This document shows positions 6,983 to 12,420 of a DNA stretch of 12,677 bases, piece by piece. The DNA comes from JANMAT01 sp031359995 (GTDB lineage: Bacteria; Actinomycetota; Acidimicrobiia; Acidimicrobiales; Ilumatobacteraceae): assembly GCA_031359995.1 (NCBI GenBank), contig JANMAT010000199.1, forward strand, positions 1 through 12,677, written 5' to 3'. The notes below the pieces were generated by a model. The model saw only the letters and a list, made by a program, of their open reading frames with translations. It ran no database searches and was not told the origin of the DNA. A program made the position numbers and the translations under genes. Position 1 is the first letter of the stretch; every line of letters starts with the position of its first letter.

Positions 6983-7128
6983 GCACTCCACATCTGGAAG
7001 CTGCGCAAGCGTCGGGGTACATCGGTGCGGTCGCGGCGTTGGCGACGATGCACGACAAGCTGCCGCTGATCGGGCGAACGGAGGCATCGCATGCCCGAAG
7101 AATCGCCGCGCTCTCGCGCCGCCGCTGA
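6979..7128 (+). pseudogene. N-terminal fragment, possibly of a DUF6671-type protein
   Basis: The frame from ATG 6979 codes for 49 residues: MSTPHLEAAQ, then GYIGAVAALATMHDKLPLIG, then unrelated basic residues to TGA 7126-7128. The middle resembles the opening of DUF6671 proteins ('y-Gr-a-LaTmHgKe--iaP'), in which it precedes a conserved GTF-GE and GLASEGSFG core that is absent here. The resemblance breaks off at about 7078, exactly where the 34-nt repeat (7080-7113) begins. The start overlaps the end of the PurE fragment, as in a compact operon. Short and low-information, so the family call is tentative. Confidence 0.3.
7080..7113 (+). repeat. 34-nt direct repeat, copy 1
   Basis: Matches 9484-9517 at 31 of 34 positions, the first 19 nt identical (GGAGGCATCGCATGCCCGA). 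After the aligned stretch both copies continue CGCGC once a 2-nt gap is allowed. On the plus strand each copy reads as a ribosome site plus ATG opening MPEE-x-PRSR. On the minus strand each forms the ruined end of a toxin-type gene. It contains the short inverted repeat GGCAT-CGC-ATGCC. Confidence 0.7.
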
Positions 7129-7134
7129 GCGAGC

Positions 7135-7608
7135 GCTCGTGACGTTCATCGTCACCGTTCGGTTGTCGTCAACGTCGAGCGCGGCGATGAGTTGCGGCTG
7201 GTGGTCCACGAGAGCGCCTTCCAAGCCCTTCGCGCGCCGAGCGGCGCGGCGACCGTGCGCGCCGAGGTCTGCGCCTCGACGCCCGGGGCCGGCGAGCGGT
7301 TCGGGCACCATGATGTCGAGGTAGACGCCGCCCGTACTGAGCCAGCCTCCCGGGTGCTGTCGTGGCGTGAAACCGCGCTGTGTGAGGAGGGCGTCGAGCA
7401 GCGGCGAGTTGCCGAGGGTCCGCGGTTCGACCGAGAAGTCGGCGTCGGTGGTGGACGCGGCAACGGCGAGATCGGCTTCGCCGGTGTGGAGGTAGATCGC
7501 CTGGGCGCCCACGAGGACGACGGCGTCGAGGTGCGGCGCCAGTGCTTCGGCCGCGTCGAGCAGCGCTGTGCGAGCGAGTACGTATGCAGGATCAAGATCG
7601 CCAGGCAT
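7135..7608 (-). pseudogene. AbiEii-like nucleotidyltransferase, 3'-truncated
   Basis: The start is ATG 7608 (MPGDLDPAYVLARTALLDA), inside the end of the AbiEi-like gene with a 17-nt overlap, as expected of a coupled pair. The domain follows the actinobacterial nucleotidyltransferase partner of AbiEi-like proteins: HLDAVVLVGAQAIYLHTGE, then TTDADFSVEP holding the Asp-x-Asp of the active site, then YLDIMVPEPLAGPGRRGA and RAAARRAKGLEGALVD-like residues. Family similarity stops near 7135 after LDVDDNRTVTMNV; the open frame then crosses the 34-nt repeat into unrelated sequence as far as 6868. The last roughly one third (lysine/aspartate-rich helical part) is missing. In type IV systems the nucleotidyltransferase is the toxin that modifies tRNA or another target; here it is probably dead. 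Confidence 0.65.
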
Positions 7609-8150
7609 CCTCGTGTTCCTCCATCCATGCGAGCAGTTCGTCGCCCTCCGCAGTGTCGCGTCCAGGGCCGCAATGGGTGCGTATCGCTGCGCTCCGAACG
7701 CGCCGGTGACTGCGTATCCCTTCTTCAACTTGGCGAGCTTGTCGGTCAGTGTGGTGAAGCCGCCAGTCGACGCTCGTCACCGGCCCACGCGGTGCCCGCG
7801 CCACGAGGTTCTCGCGCCCGAGCAGGTCGAGTGCGCGGGCCAGCGAGGCGAGCGGTACCTCAGCGCGCCCAGCGAGCTCGCGAACGCCATAGGGCGGGCG
7901 GAAGTCGAGCAGTGCCCGCACGGCGCGAGCCGCACCCTTGCCGCGCAACGACCGGAGCGTCTCATCCGACGGCCACGGATCTTTCGTTCGTCCGACCGTG
8001 CGCAGGTAGATCGCCGGCCGTGACGAACGCAGCGACACGTTGCCGGTCGTGTCCAGGTAGCTCAGGCCGGCCTTTGTGAGCTGGTCCGGGGTGCCCGGAC
8101 TCAGGTACGGCGCCGCAGCGATGAGCACGGCGGCCTGACCATCGGGTCCG
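7592..8150 (-). pseudogene. AbiEi-like winged-helix antitoxin/regulator with missing start and internal deletion
   Basis: Recognisable blocks from the 5' side are AAAPYLSPGTPDQL, YLDTTGNVSLRSSRPAIYLR, then DPWPSDETLRSLRGKGA, and a winged helix ALLDFRPPYGVRELAGRAEV to LDLLGRENLVARAPRGPVTS with VDW. This is the common actinobacterial AbiEi-like protein that precedes a nucleotidyltransferase. The family's first 80 or so residues are absent: an in-frame stop lies just upstream of 8150. After VDW the frame shifts (near 7758) and LKKGYAVTGAFGAQRYAPIA continues in another frame. Then about 60 residues usually present are missing before EGDELLAWMEEHEDAWRS in the original frame, ending at 7592. Three separate lesions make it a pseudogene unless the sequence is faulty. 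Confidence 0.65.
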
Positions 8151-8240
8151 GACCGAAATCAACGGTTGTCCTCAGACACCAACCGACATTTGGGAACGCG
8201 AATCCCCAGCTCAGCAGCACTCGACAACACAGGGCGTCGG

Positions 8241-8534
8241 TCAGGGTTGCTCGAAGATCGCGTGCGTGCCGACCCGGCGCCAGATGACGTGGGGTTGGCC
8301 CTCGGTCACCTCCGGTCCGTACTCGAACGTGGCCCGGCCGTCGGGTCTCCAGGTCATCTCGAAGAGGCCGGACGCACCGCGGACTCCTTTGACGCGGAGC
8401 CCGTTGCGGAACCTGCGGGCCGCCTGGAGATCGTCGACGAACTGCTGGACGGCGACGAGGAACGCCGCCTGTTGGGCGGGCGTCAGTCGCTCGAAGTCCG
8501 CCCGGAACCGGGCGAGCCAGGCGTAGATGGGCAC
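8241..8534 (-). CDS. RelE/ParE-superfamily-like toxin of an AbrB-linked module
   Basis: 97 residues from GTG 8534, only 5 nt after the antitoxin stop. Blocks: FERLTPAQQAAFLVAVQQFV (helices, 15-34), RFRNGLRVKGVRGASGLFEM (41-60), TWRPDGRATFEYGP (61-74) and HVIWRRVGTHAIF (82-94). The helix pair followed by an antiparallel sheet with several Arg/His resembles RelE/ParE/HigB toxins; members that end 'HVIWRRIGTHdIF' are frequent next to AbrB-type antitoxins in Actinobacteria. Inferred action is cleavage of mRNA on the ribosome or a related block of translation. The reading frame is clean and complete. A longer start upstream would overlap the antitoxin and add only arginine-rich residues. Confidence 0.75.
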   Translation of the reverse strand: MPIYAWLARFRADFERLTPAQQAAFLVAVQQFVDDLQAARRFRNGLRVKGVRGASGLFEMTWRPDGRATFEYGPEVTEGQPHVIWRRVGTHAIFEQP

Positions 8535-8539
8535 GCGGC

Positions 8540-8845
8540 TCAGCGCTTTCGGCGGGGCCTGACGGGCTTGGCGATCGACTGCAGTCCGGCGATGAGCGCC
8601 TCGCCCGAGGGGAAGGCCTCGACGCGGCCGGCGACGCGGTCGGCGTCGGCCGCGCGTTCGCCCGCCTGCCAGGTCGGGTTCCAGAACCACGCCTGGGTCG
8701 CGTCGATGAGCTTCTGGGGGCGCAGCAGGATCCCGTCGGGCGTGATCTCGGCCTCGAGGAGGTCACCCTCTTCCAGGCGGGCGGCCGACCGGATCTCGTC
8801 GGGCAGCGTCAGCTGCCCCTTTGCCCGAAGCGTGGTCCGTGCCAA
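8540..8845 (-). CDS. AbrB/MazE-type antitoxin
   Basis: 101 residues from TTG 8845, chosen because the swapped-hairpin AbrB fold starts at once (ARTTLRAKGQLTLPDEIR, 2-19) and AAGG lies upstream. ARLEEGDLLEAEITPDGILL (22-41) completes the DNA-binding barrel. The second half, QAWFWNPTWQAGERAADADR (51-70) and then VEAFPSGEALIAGL, is the toxin-neutralising tail with the W-x-W and W-Q-x-x-E pattern seen in actinobacterial members. It stops 5 nt before the toxin start, which gives the usual antitoxin-then-toxin order. AbrB antitoxins normally repress their own promoter. This is the only toxin-antitoxin pair in the window with both genes intact. Confidence 0.8.
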   Translation of the reverse strand: MARTTLRAKGQLTLPDEIRSAARLEEGDLLEAEITPDGILLRPQKLIDATQAWFWNPTWQAGERAADADRVAGRVEAFPSGEALIAGLQSIAKPVRPRRKR

Positions 8846-8874
8846 TGGGCCAATCCTACCTTCGGATTCTCGGA

Positions 8875-9075
8875 AAGCACTACCGTCGCATCGCCTTCGC
8901 CACCATGAGCGTCGACCATGATCCATCGCCGCTCGCTGGTGTCCCAGTACTCCGCCACCCAGTGGTCGTCGTACCAGCCAGGCACGAAGTAGGCGGCGAA
9001 GCCGCAGCGCGCTCGCGCCGGGATGCCGCCGGCGCGCAGGAGCGCGACCGTGAGCAGCGTCTGCCGGACCCGCAC
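8875..9075 (-). pseudogene. Transglutaminase-like domain fragment
   Basis: The translated stretch TLLTVALLRAGGIPARARCG, then FAAYFVPGWYDDHWVAEYWD and TSERRWIMVDAH, is the core of a bacterial transglutaminase-like domain, with the His (DHW) and Asp (VDAH) of the catalytic triad. The preceding Cys motif (usually C-R-D/H-x ahead of 'LLTVALLR') reads V-R-Q here, and the sequence further upstream is unrelated, so the nucleophile is missing. The family also continues beyond VDAH for about 80 residues, but this frame turns into the sequence just ahead of the AbrB gene near 8870. Both ends are therefore truncated, leaving a central fragment of about 67 residues. Confidence 0.6.
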
Positions 9076-9464
9076 TCATCGGCAGATCGTGCTAGCCGAC
9101 ATTCGGCGACGATCCGGAGCGGGCAGCATCGGCCGGCCACGAGCACGCTCGGCGGGCGCCGCGCGCCGCACGCAGTCTCCGATGTGCCGGATTCGGACGC
9201 CCCGAATTCGCTGTCGCCTCGATCGCGTGTGAGCCATGATCCCCGGAGCGGGGAGGCCGAAGTGGTGGGCGACTTCGAGCAGGTGGAGCGGATGGACGGG
9301 CCGGCGGTTGTCGCCGCGGTTGCGACCGCAGGTGGCCCCCTGCTCGAGCTGGTGGCCCGGTTGGCCGGTGGCGAGGTCGGCGCTTGATTGGTGCGGTGGC
9401 CCGACGGCCCGACGGCCACGACGGTGTGCTCACGTGGTCGCCGCCTCTCCCGCCTGGGCACGTT
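9076..9464. other. Region without a recognised gene
   Basis: About 390 nt between the transglutaminase fragment and the ParE-like fragment. The plus strand has a GC-rich frame ending at 9387 (with VVGDFEQVERMDGPAVVAAV), and the minus strand has several open frames, one reading HPLHLLEVAHHFGLPAPGIM. None has a plausible start and ribosome site or a family I recognise. Given the neighbours, this is probably more decayed or joined gene debris. Confidence 0.4.
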
Positions 9465-9758
9465 GCCCGAGCGTCGCCCGGCAGGAGGCATCGCATGCCC
9501 GAGGAGCCGCCGCGCTCGCGCGACGCGGTACCTGATGGCGTACGGGAAGCGGGCCGTCGTGACTCGTCCCTCCACGACCTTGCCGTCGTCATGGCGCGTC
9601 GGCGCGCCGGCGTTCGGCTACTGGGCGGCCCGATCGAGTGCGACCCACACGGCGGCCGGGAACCGGTCACCGAGACCCGTGAGCTTCTCCTCGTACTACT
9701 CCCAGGCCTCGACGAAGTTGTGCTCGGCGAGCGGGTGGAGAACGACCTCGAGGTCCAT
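9465..9758 (-). pseudogene. ParE/RelE-family toxin interrupted by two in-frame TAG codons
   Basis: Reading from ATG 9758 (GGCGG-type ribosome site, 5 nt after the preceding stop): MDLEVVLHPLAEHNFVEAWE, TAG (9696-9698), YEEKLTGLGDRFPAAVWVAL then DRAAQ, TAG (9618-9620), PNAGAPTRHDDGKVVEGRV, ARFPYAIRYRV, and a tail that still resembles the usual '-vlaIaH-RRRPGYW' (here AGRRSGN). Apart from the two stops this is a full-length ParE-type toxin of about 95 codons, with frame kept throughout. Each TAG stands where the family usually has an aromatic residue (Y-Y-E-E, and F/H before P), so single base changes explain both. The tail contains repeat copy 2. Family action: gyrase poisoning (ParE) or mRNA cleavage (RelE). 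Confidence 0.7.
9484..9517 (+). repeat. 34-nt direct repeat, copy 2
   Basis: Partner of 7080-7113 (31 of 34 identical). Here a perfect AGGAGG (9483-9488) stands 6 nt before ATG 9495, but the frame that follows has no recognisable product. On the minus strand it forms the end of the ParE-like pseudogene. Confidence 0.7.
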
Positions 9759-9763
9759 GCCGC

Positions 9764-9870
9764 CTACGACCGGCGTTCTGCGATCCGGGCGGTCAGATGG
9801 TCCCAACTCACGGGCGTCGTCTCGTACCGGCCGGCCGCCAGCCGCCGGCGTGACGGCCGCTCGCCAAGCC
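9764..9870 (-). pseudogene. Remnant of the antitoxin partner of the ParE-like toxin
   Basis: The last codons before TAG 9764-9766 read LAAGRYETTPVSWDHLTARI and AERRS. A 'SW-x-x-L-x-A-R-I' ending 5 nt ahead of a ParE-type start is what the small helical antitoxins of such modules look like. Upstream, in any frame, there is no matching N-terminal part before the cupin gene ends at 9946, so at most the C-terminal third is left. Identification rests on position and a short motif. Confidence 0.4.
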
Positions 9871-9945
9871 CGGCGCGGTGGCCAGGCGTGACACGGTCGC
9901 GAGCTGCAACCGCCTCGCCCCGGCGCCGAGGTGGTTGGGACTGGT

Positions 9946-10485
9946 TCAGGTCTGGCGGTGGGCACCGACGAGGACGACGACCAGGCGGCACGGCTCGTCG
10001 AACGGGTTGCGCCAGGCGTGGCGCGTGCCGTTCTGGACGACGGTGTCGCCGGGGCCGAGCTCCACCTTCACGCCGTCGTCGAGCTCGAGCACGCAGCGGC
10101 CCGAGATGACGTACTCGTAGTCGACCGTGTCCGACGTGTGCATGCCCGGGCTGTCGGGCTCCATGTGGTCGCGCAGACCGGGCACGGCGGCGTCCCACGT
10201 GGCCAGCGCGGCCTCCACGTCGACCCCGCTCAGATCGGGCGCCGGTGTGGACGCGGGCGGCACGACGAACAGGCCGAAGCGGAAGCCACCGACGGCCGGG
10301 AACCACGTGACGTACGGCGGCTTCGAGCCGTCGTCGGGGAACGTCGGCGCCCCGTCGCCGCCCCACAGGCCGTAGAGCTCGCTGCCCGGCGCGACCGGCG
10401 ACCTGACCGGCTCGACGATCTCGTCGCTGGCCACGATCGCCTTGCCCTCGGGCGTGTGCCCGGTCACCACCCGTCGAATCCCCAT
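9946..10485 (-). CDS. Single-domain cupin protein
   Basis: 179 residues from ATG 10485 behind GAGGGGG with 6 nt spacing. An N-terminal part (RRVVTGHTPEGKAIVASDE) is shared with a family of actinobacterial and proteobacterial cupins. The beta-barrel follows at about 68-175: motif 1 GMHTSDTVDYEYVISG (114-129) with His116 and Glu124, and motif 2 LGPGDTVVQNGTRHAWRN (143-160) with His156 and Asn160. Metal binding is likely although the first motif is the H-T-x-D-T-V-D-Y-E variant, not H-x-H. Such proteins act as dioxygenases, isomerases or small-molecule sensors; nothing nearby identifies a substrate. No signal peptide. Intact, between two decayed regions, with its own 5' region of about 200 nt. 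High GC but no oddities. Confidence 0.85.
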   Translation of the reverse strand: MGIRRVVTGHTPEGKAIVASDEIVEPVRSPVAPGSELYGLWGGDGAPTFPDDGSKPPYVTWFPAVGGFRFGLFVVPPASTPAPDLSGVDVEAALATWDAAVPGLRDHMEPDSPGMHTSDTVDYEYVISGRCVLELDDGVKVELGPGDTVVQNGTRHAWRNPFDEPCRLVVVLVGAHRQT

Positions 10486-10644
10486 GTCGTCCCCCTCGTG
10501 GCGTCCACGCTCCCCACGGCGTCGACGACGCCCTTCCTAGCAGGCGTGGTCGTCGGCCGGTGCCGGCCGTTGCGCGCGGGGCCATGACGGCCTAGCTTCG
10601 CGACCGATCACCACGGTGATCTTCGAAGCCCTGCGCTTCCTGTT

Positions 10645-10668
10645 CGGAGCCCCTGCTGGGGCGCTCCG
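10645..10668 (+). other. Stem-loop in the leader of the Cys-rich small gene
   Basis: CGGAGC at 10645-10650 pairs with GCTCCG at 10663-10668. Inside it CCC pairs with GGG around a TGCT loop, with a one- to two-base bulge. It ends 12 nt before AGGAGG (10681-10686). No T-run follows, so it is not a classical terminator; it may affect translation of the gene at 10693. The surrounding 10486-10692 holds no other recognisable feature. Confidence 0.4.
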
Positions 10669-10692
10669 CTGCTCACGCACCAGGAGGCCGCC

Positions 10693-11082
10693 ATGCTCAT
10701 CTGCCCGTTCTGCTTCACCGACCTGTCCACCTGCTGGTGCCCGGATGAGGATTGGGACGACGAAGGTGTGCCGCTCGGCGTGGACGGCAACGGTCTCCCG
10801 GTCGAGCACCGGGCGGCCGGCGGGCTCGACGTGGTCGTCCACTACGGCGACATCCCCGAGTCGGACATCACCGAGGTGCAGGGCATCCGGTGCACCACCG
10901 CGCTGCGCACCGCCATCGACCTGGCGCCCGAGCTCGGCCCCGCCGACTTCCGGCAGATGGTGACCGACTTCCTGATGCGCGGCCTGTTCACCGTCGACCA
11001 CGCGTGGGAACGTCTCGGGCGACCGGACATGCGCTCCTACCCCGGCGCCGAGATCCTGCGCCGGTTCCTGCGCGAACGGTGA
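10693..11082 (+). CDS. Cys-rich N-terminus fused to an AbiEi-C-like domain, unknown function
   Basis: 129 residues from ATG 10693, with an ideal AGGAGG seven nt upstream. The start MLICPFCFTDLSTCWC holds Cys4, Cys7, Cys14 and Cys16, a plausible zinc-binding knuckle followed by an acidic run (PDEDWDDEG). The middle (about 46-80), VVVHYGDIPESDITEVQGIR and TTALRTAIDLAPEL, follows the pattern 'vh-g-l---dv--v-GirvTtplRTaiDLar' that joins AbiEi-type antitoxins and DUF559-type proteins to their C-terminal parts. The end (MRSYPGAEILRRFL, 113-126) corresponds to the linker before DUF559 or to a shortened C-terminus. The usual N-terminal winged helix is absent, and the Cys-rich segment takes its place. 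It may be a free-standing regulator or antitoxin; I cannot name it. The frame is clean. Confidence 0.65.
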   Translation: MLICPFCFTDLSTCWCPDEDWDDEGVPLGVDGNGLPVEHRAAGGLDVVVHYGDIPESDITEVQGIRCTTALRTAIDLAPELGPADFRQMVTDFLMRGLFTVDHAWERLGRPDMRSYPGAEILRRFLRER

Positions 11083-11123
11083 GCATCGTGAACGCAGGTG
11101 GTCGGCCGGACCAAACCCGACCT

Positions 11124-11156
11124 AGGGTTGGAACCCTCCTACCACGGTCGTACCGT
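11124..11156 (+). promoter_or_regulatory. Two inverted repeats, operator-like, ahead of the vapB-type start
   Basis: AGGGTT-GG-AACCCT at 11124-11137 and ACGGT-CGT-ACCGT at 11144-11156 are perfect inverted repeats spaced 6 nt apart, the second running into the GTG start at 11155. TAGGGT at 11123-11128 could also serve as a -10 element of a leaderless or nearly leaderless transcript. Ribbon-helix-helix antitoxins normally bind such palindromes at their own promoter, so these are probably surviving operators. Confidence 0.45.
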
Positions 11157-11370
11157 GCCCCGCGGGAGTCCGTCGCCCAAGCTCGCCATCACGGTCGATC
11201 CCGATGTGCACGACCGCGTGGTCAGGGCCGCGGCAGCAGAGGGCGTCAGCGTGTCGGCCTGGATGACCGAGGCCGCCCGTCGGGCGCCCGGCAGGTGCAG
11301 CTCAGACGCTTCCTCCGCGGCTGCGATGTCGTGGCGTTCGACGGCAGCCAGGCCCACGCCGTCGGCGCCC
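11155..11370 (+). pseudogene. vapB-like ribbon-helix-helix antitoxin head joined to a vapC (PIN toxin) middle
   Basis: From GTG 11155: SPKLAITVDPDVHDRVVRAA, AAEGVSVSAWMTEAARRA. This is the ribbon-helix-helix half (strand, two helices) of a common actinobacterial VapB-type antitoxin. Its toxin-binding tail is missing. At about 11285-11295 the sequence changes to another frame reading QLRRFLRGCDVVAFDGSQAH and AVGA, which is the central part of a PIN-domain toxin (the stretch before 'lLg-sGtsDvvDAHv'). The PIN N-terminus with its first catalytic Asp and the C-terminal DAH part are both missing. A further change near 11374 leads to a short hydrophobic frame (PVLWIGISAAFVAWARP) from some other gene. 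One deletion spanning the vapB-vapC boundary explains the first junction. Confidence 0.55.
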
Positions 11371-11519
11371 CGTCCTGTGGATCGGGATCAGCGCGGCGTT
11401 CGTGGCCTGGGCGCGCCCCAACCTGCCTGCGCGGCGGTCAGCGCTCGACGCTCGGGCCGCTCGACGTAGCGCTCGTTCGGGTGTGCCGACTCCGTGTGTT
11501 CGCTAGCGTGGCGCGCCAT

Positions 11520-11536
11520 CGAGGGGTGAGCCCTCG
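11520..11536 (+). other. Hairpin upstream of the 154-aa gene
   Basis: CGAGGG (11520-11525) and CCCTCG (11531-11536) form a perfect 6-bp stem with loop GTGAG, ending 5 nt before the GGGGGAG ribosome site (11542-11548). TAGCGT at 11504-11509 is a possible -10 element, but no convincing -35 accompanies it. Confidence 0.35.
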
Positions 11537-11554
11537 GACCCGGGGGAGCAGCCG

Positions 11555-12019
11555 ATGGCGTACGTGGTTGATTTCGTGACGGTCTCCACCATCGGGCTCG
11601 AGTCGTCGCCGGTGGCGGATGCACTCGCTGGTCTGCGGGCCAACGAAGCTCGCTACTTCAAGAACAAGTACGACCACACCTTCACGGTGGAGCCGGCGGC
11701 CACGGCCAAGAAGGCCGTCGAGTGGGTGCATCGCATCCTGTCCGAGGAGCGCGACATCACCATCGAGTCTCGCCCGCTGGAGGCGACCTCGTTCCAGGTC
11801 GAGAACCTGCGCATGGCCTACGTGTTCTACGAGAGCGGCCTGTCGATCAACGTCATGTACTCGGTGGACGACCCGAAGAAGCGGGCCGTCGGCTTCAAGC
11901 TGTCGGACGGCATGGAGATCCCGACCGAGCTCGCCGAGCGGTTCAAGTTCGCTCGGCAGAAGTCGAAGTTGGCCGGCACCATCCGCGGTTCCTACTTCGT
12001 GATCAAGCGCGAGTACTGA
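11555..12019 (+). CDS. Conserved-looking 154-aa protein of unknown function
   Basis: Starts at ATG 11555 with GGGGGAG at 11542-11548, a textbook arrangement. Soluble, mixed alpha/beta, with no signal peptide or membrane segment. Notable stretches are MAYVVDFVTVSTIGLESSPV (1-20), ALAGLRANEARYFKNKYDHT (23-42), a helix AKKAVEWVHRILSEERD, LRMAYVFYESGLSINVMYSV, VGFKLSDGMEIPTELAERFK and a basic C-terminus RQKSKLAGTIRGSYFVIKRE. It has many aromatic residues, and its codon use is that of a well-kept gene, unlike the debris on both sides. I do not recognise the family. Downstream it converges on a truncated minus-strand gene ending at 12026, and upstream lies the vapBC remnant, so the context gives no function. 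Confidence 0.75.
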   Translation: MAYVVDFVTVSTIGLESSPVADALAGLRANEARYFKNKYDHTFTVEPAATAKKAVEWVHRILSEERDITIESRPLEATSFQVENLRMAYVFYESGLSINVMYSVDDPKKRAVGFKLSDGMEIPTELAERFKFARQKSKLAGTIRGSYFVIKREY

Positions 12020-12025
12020 TCCCCC

Positions 12026-12185
12026 TCACGGCACCGGCGATCGGAGCACGTCGGCGTCGGGGCGCGCCAGCAGCTGACCGACGAGGGTGGGCTCGTAGCG
12101 CCGCTGCACCTTGATGCCGTAGAAGTTCTCGTAGAGGTCGGGCACGACCGCGAGCTCCACCAGGCGACCGCTGCTGAGCTCGCAT
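12026..12185 (-). pseudogene. C-terminal fragment of an unknown protein
   Basis: The minus strand reads GRLVELAVVPDLYENFYGIK, VQRRYEPTLVGQLLARPDAD and VLRSPVP to the stop at 12026. It looks like genuine protein (aromatic, hydrophobic and charged residues alternate as in a folded C-terminus), but I cannot assign a family. Upstream of about 12185 the same frame becomes low-complexity Arg/Ala/Thr residues, because the DNA there is the sense strand of a different gene (DabA C-terminus on the plus strand). So the gene was cut and joined to foreign sequence. Only 7 nt separate its stop from the convergent 154-aa gene. Confidence 0.45.
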
Positions 12186-12420
12186 CGGGGTGTTCGAAGG
12201 CAACGGCGGCGACCTGCGCATCGGGCTGGCGATGCAGTCGCTCCATGATGGTCGCGAGCTCCGCCATCAGCCGTTGCGGCTGTCGGTGTTCGTGGAGGCA
12301 CCCCGTGCGCCGCTCGATGCCGTCGTCTCGGACCACGCGGTCGTGCAGGACCTCGTGCTCAACGGCTGGGTCCACCTGCTGCGCATCGACCCCGACACCG
12401 GCGAGGTCGAACTCGGCCCA
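12181..12420 (+). pseudogene. C-terminal fragment of DabA (DUF2309/UPF0753), inorganic-carbon transporter subunit
   Basis: The plus strand reads GVFEGNGGDLRIGLAMQSLH, DGRELRHQPLRLSVFVEAPR, LDAVVSDHAVVQDLVLNGWV and HLLRIDPDTGE. This matches the end of DabA-type proteins: 'GDLr-GLP-QSvh-g----H-PlRL-vviEaP---id-vi--h--v--Lv-NgWv-L--idP'. DabA pairs with a membrane subunit (DabB) for energy-coupled CO2/bicarbonate accumulation. Only about 80 of some 800-1,000 residues are present, without the zinc-binding centre, and no dabB is seen in the window. The left end meets the minus-strand fragment at about 12185; the right end runs into the antisense of a nitroreductase. Confidence 0.55.

Noticed and set aside
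7080..9517. Integron-like cassette array with attC sites at the ends of the broken toxin genes.
   Set aside because: The 34-nt repeats lack the paired GTTRRRY/RYYYAAC cores and the long imperfect palindrome of attC, and no integrase is present.
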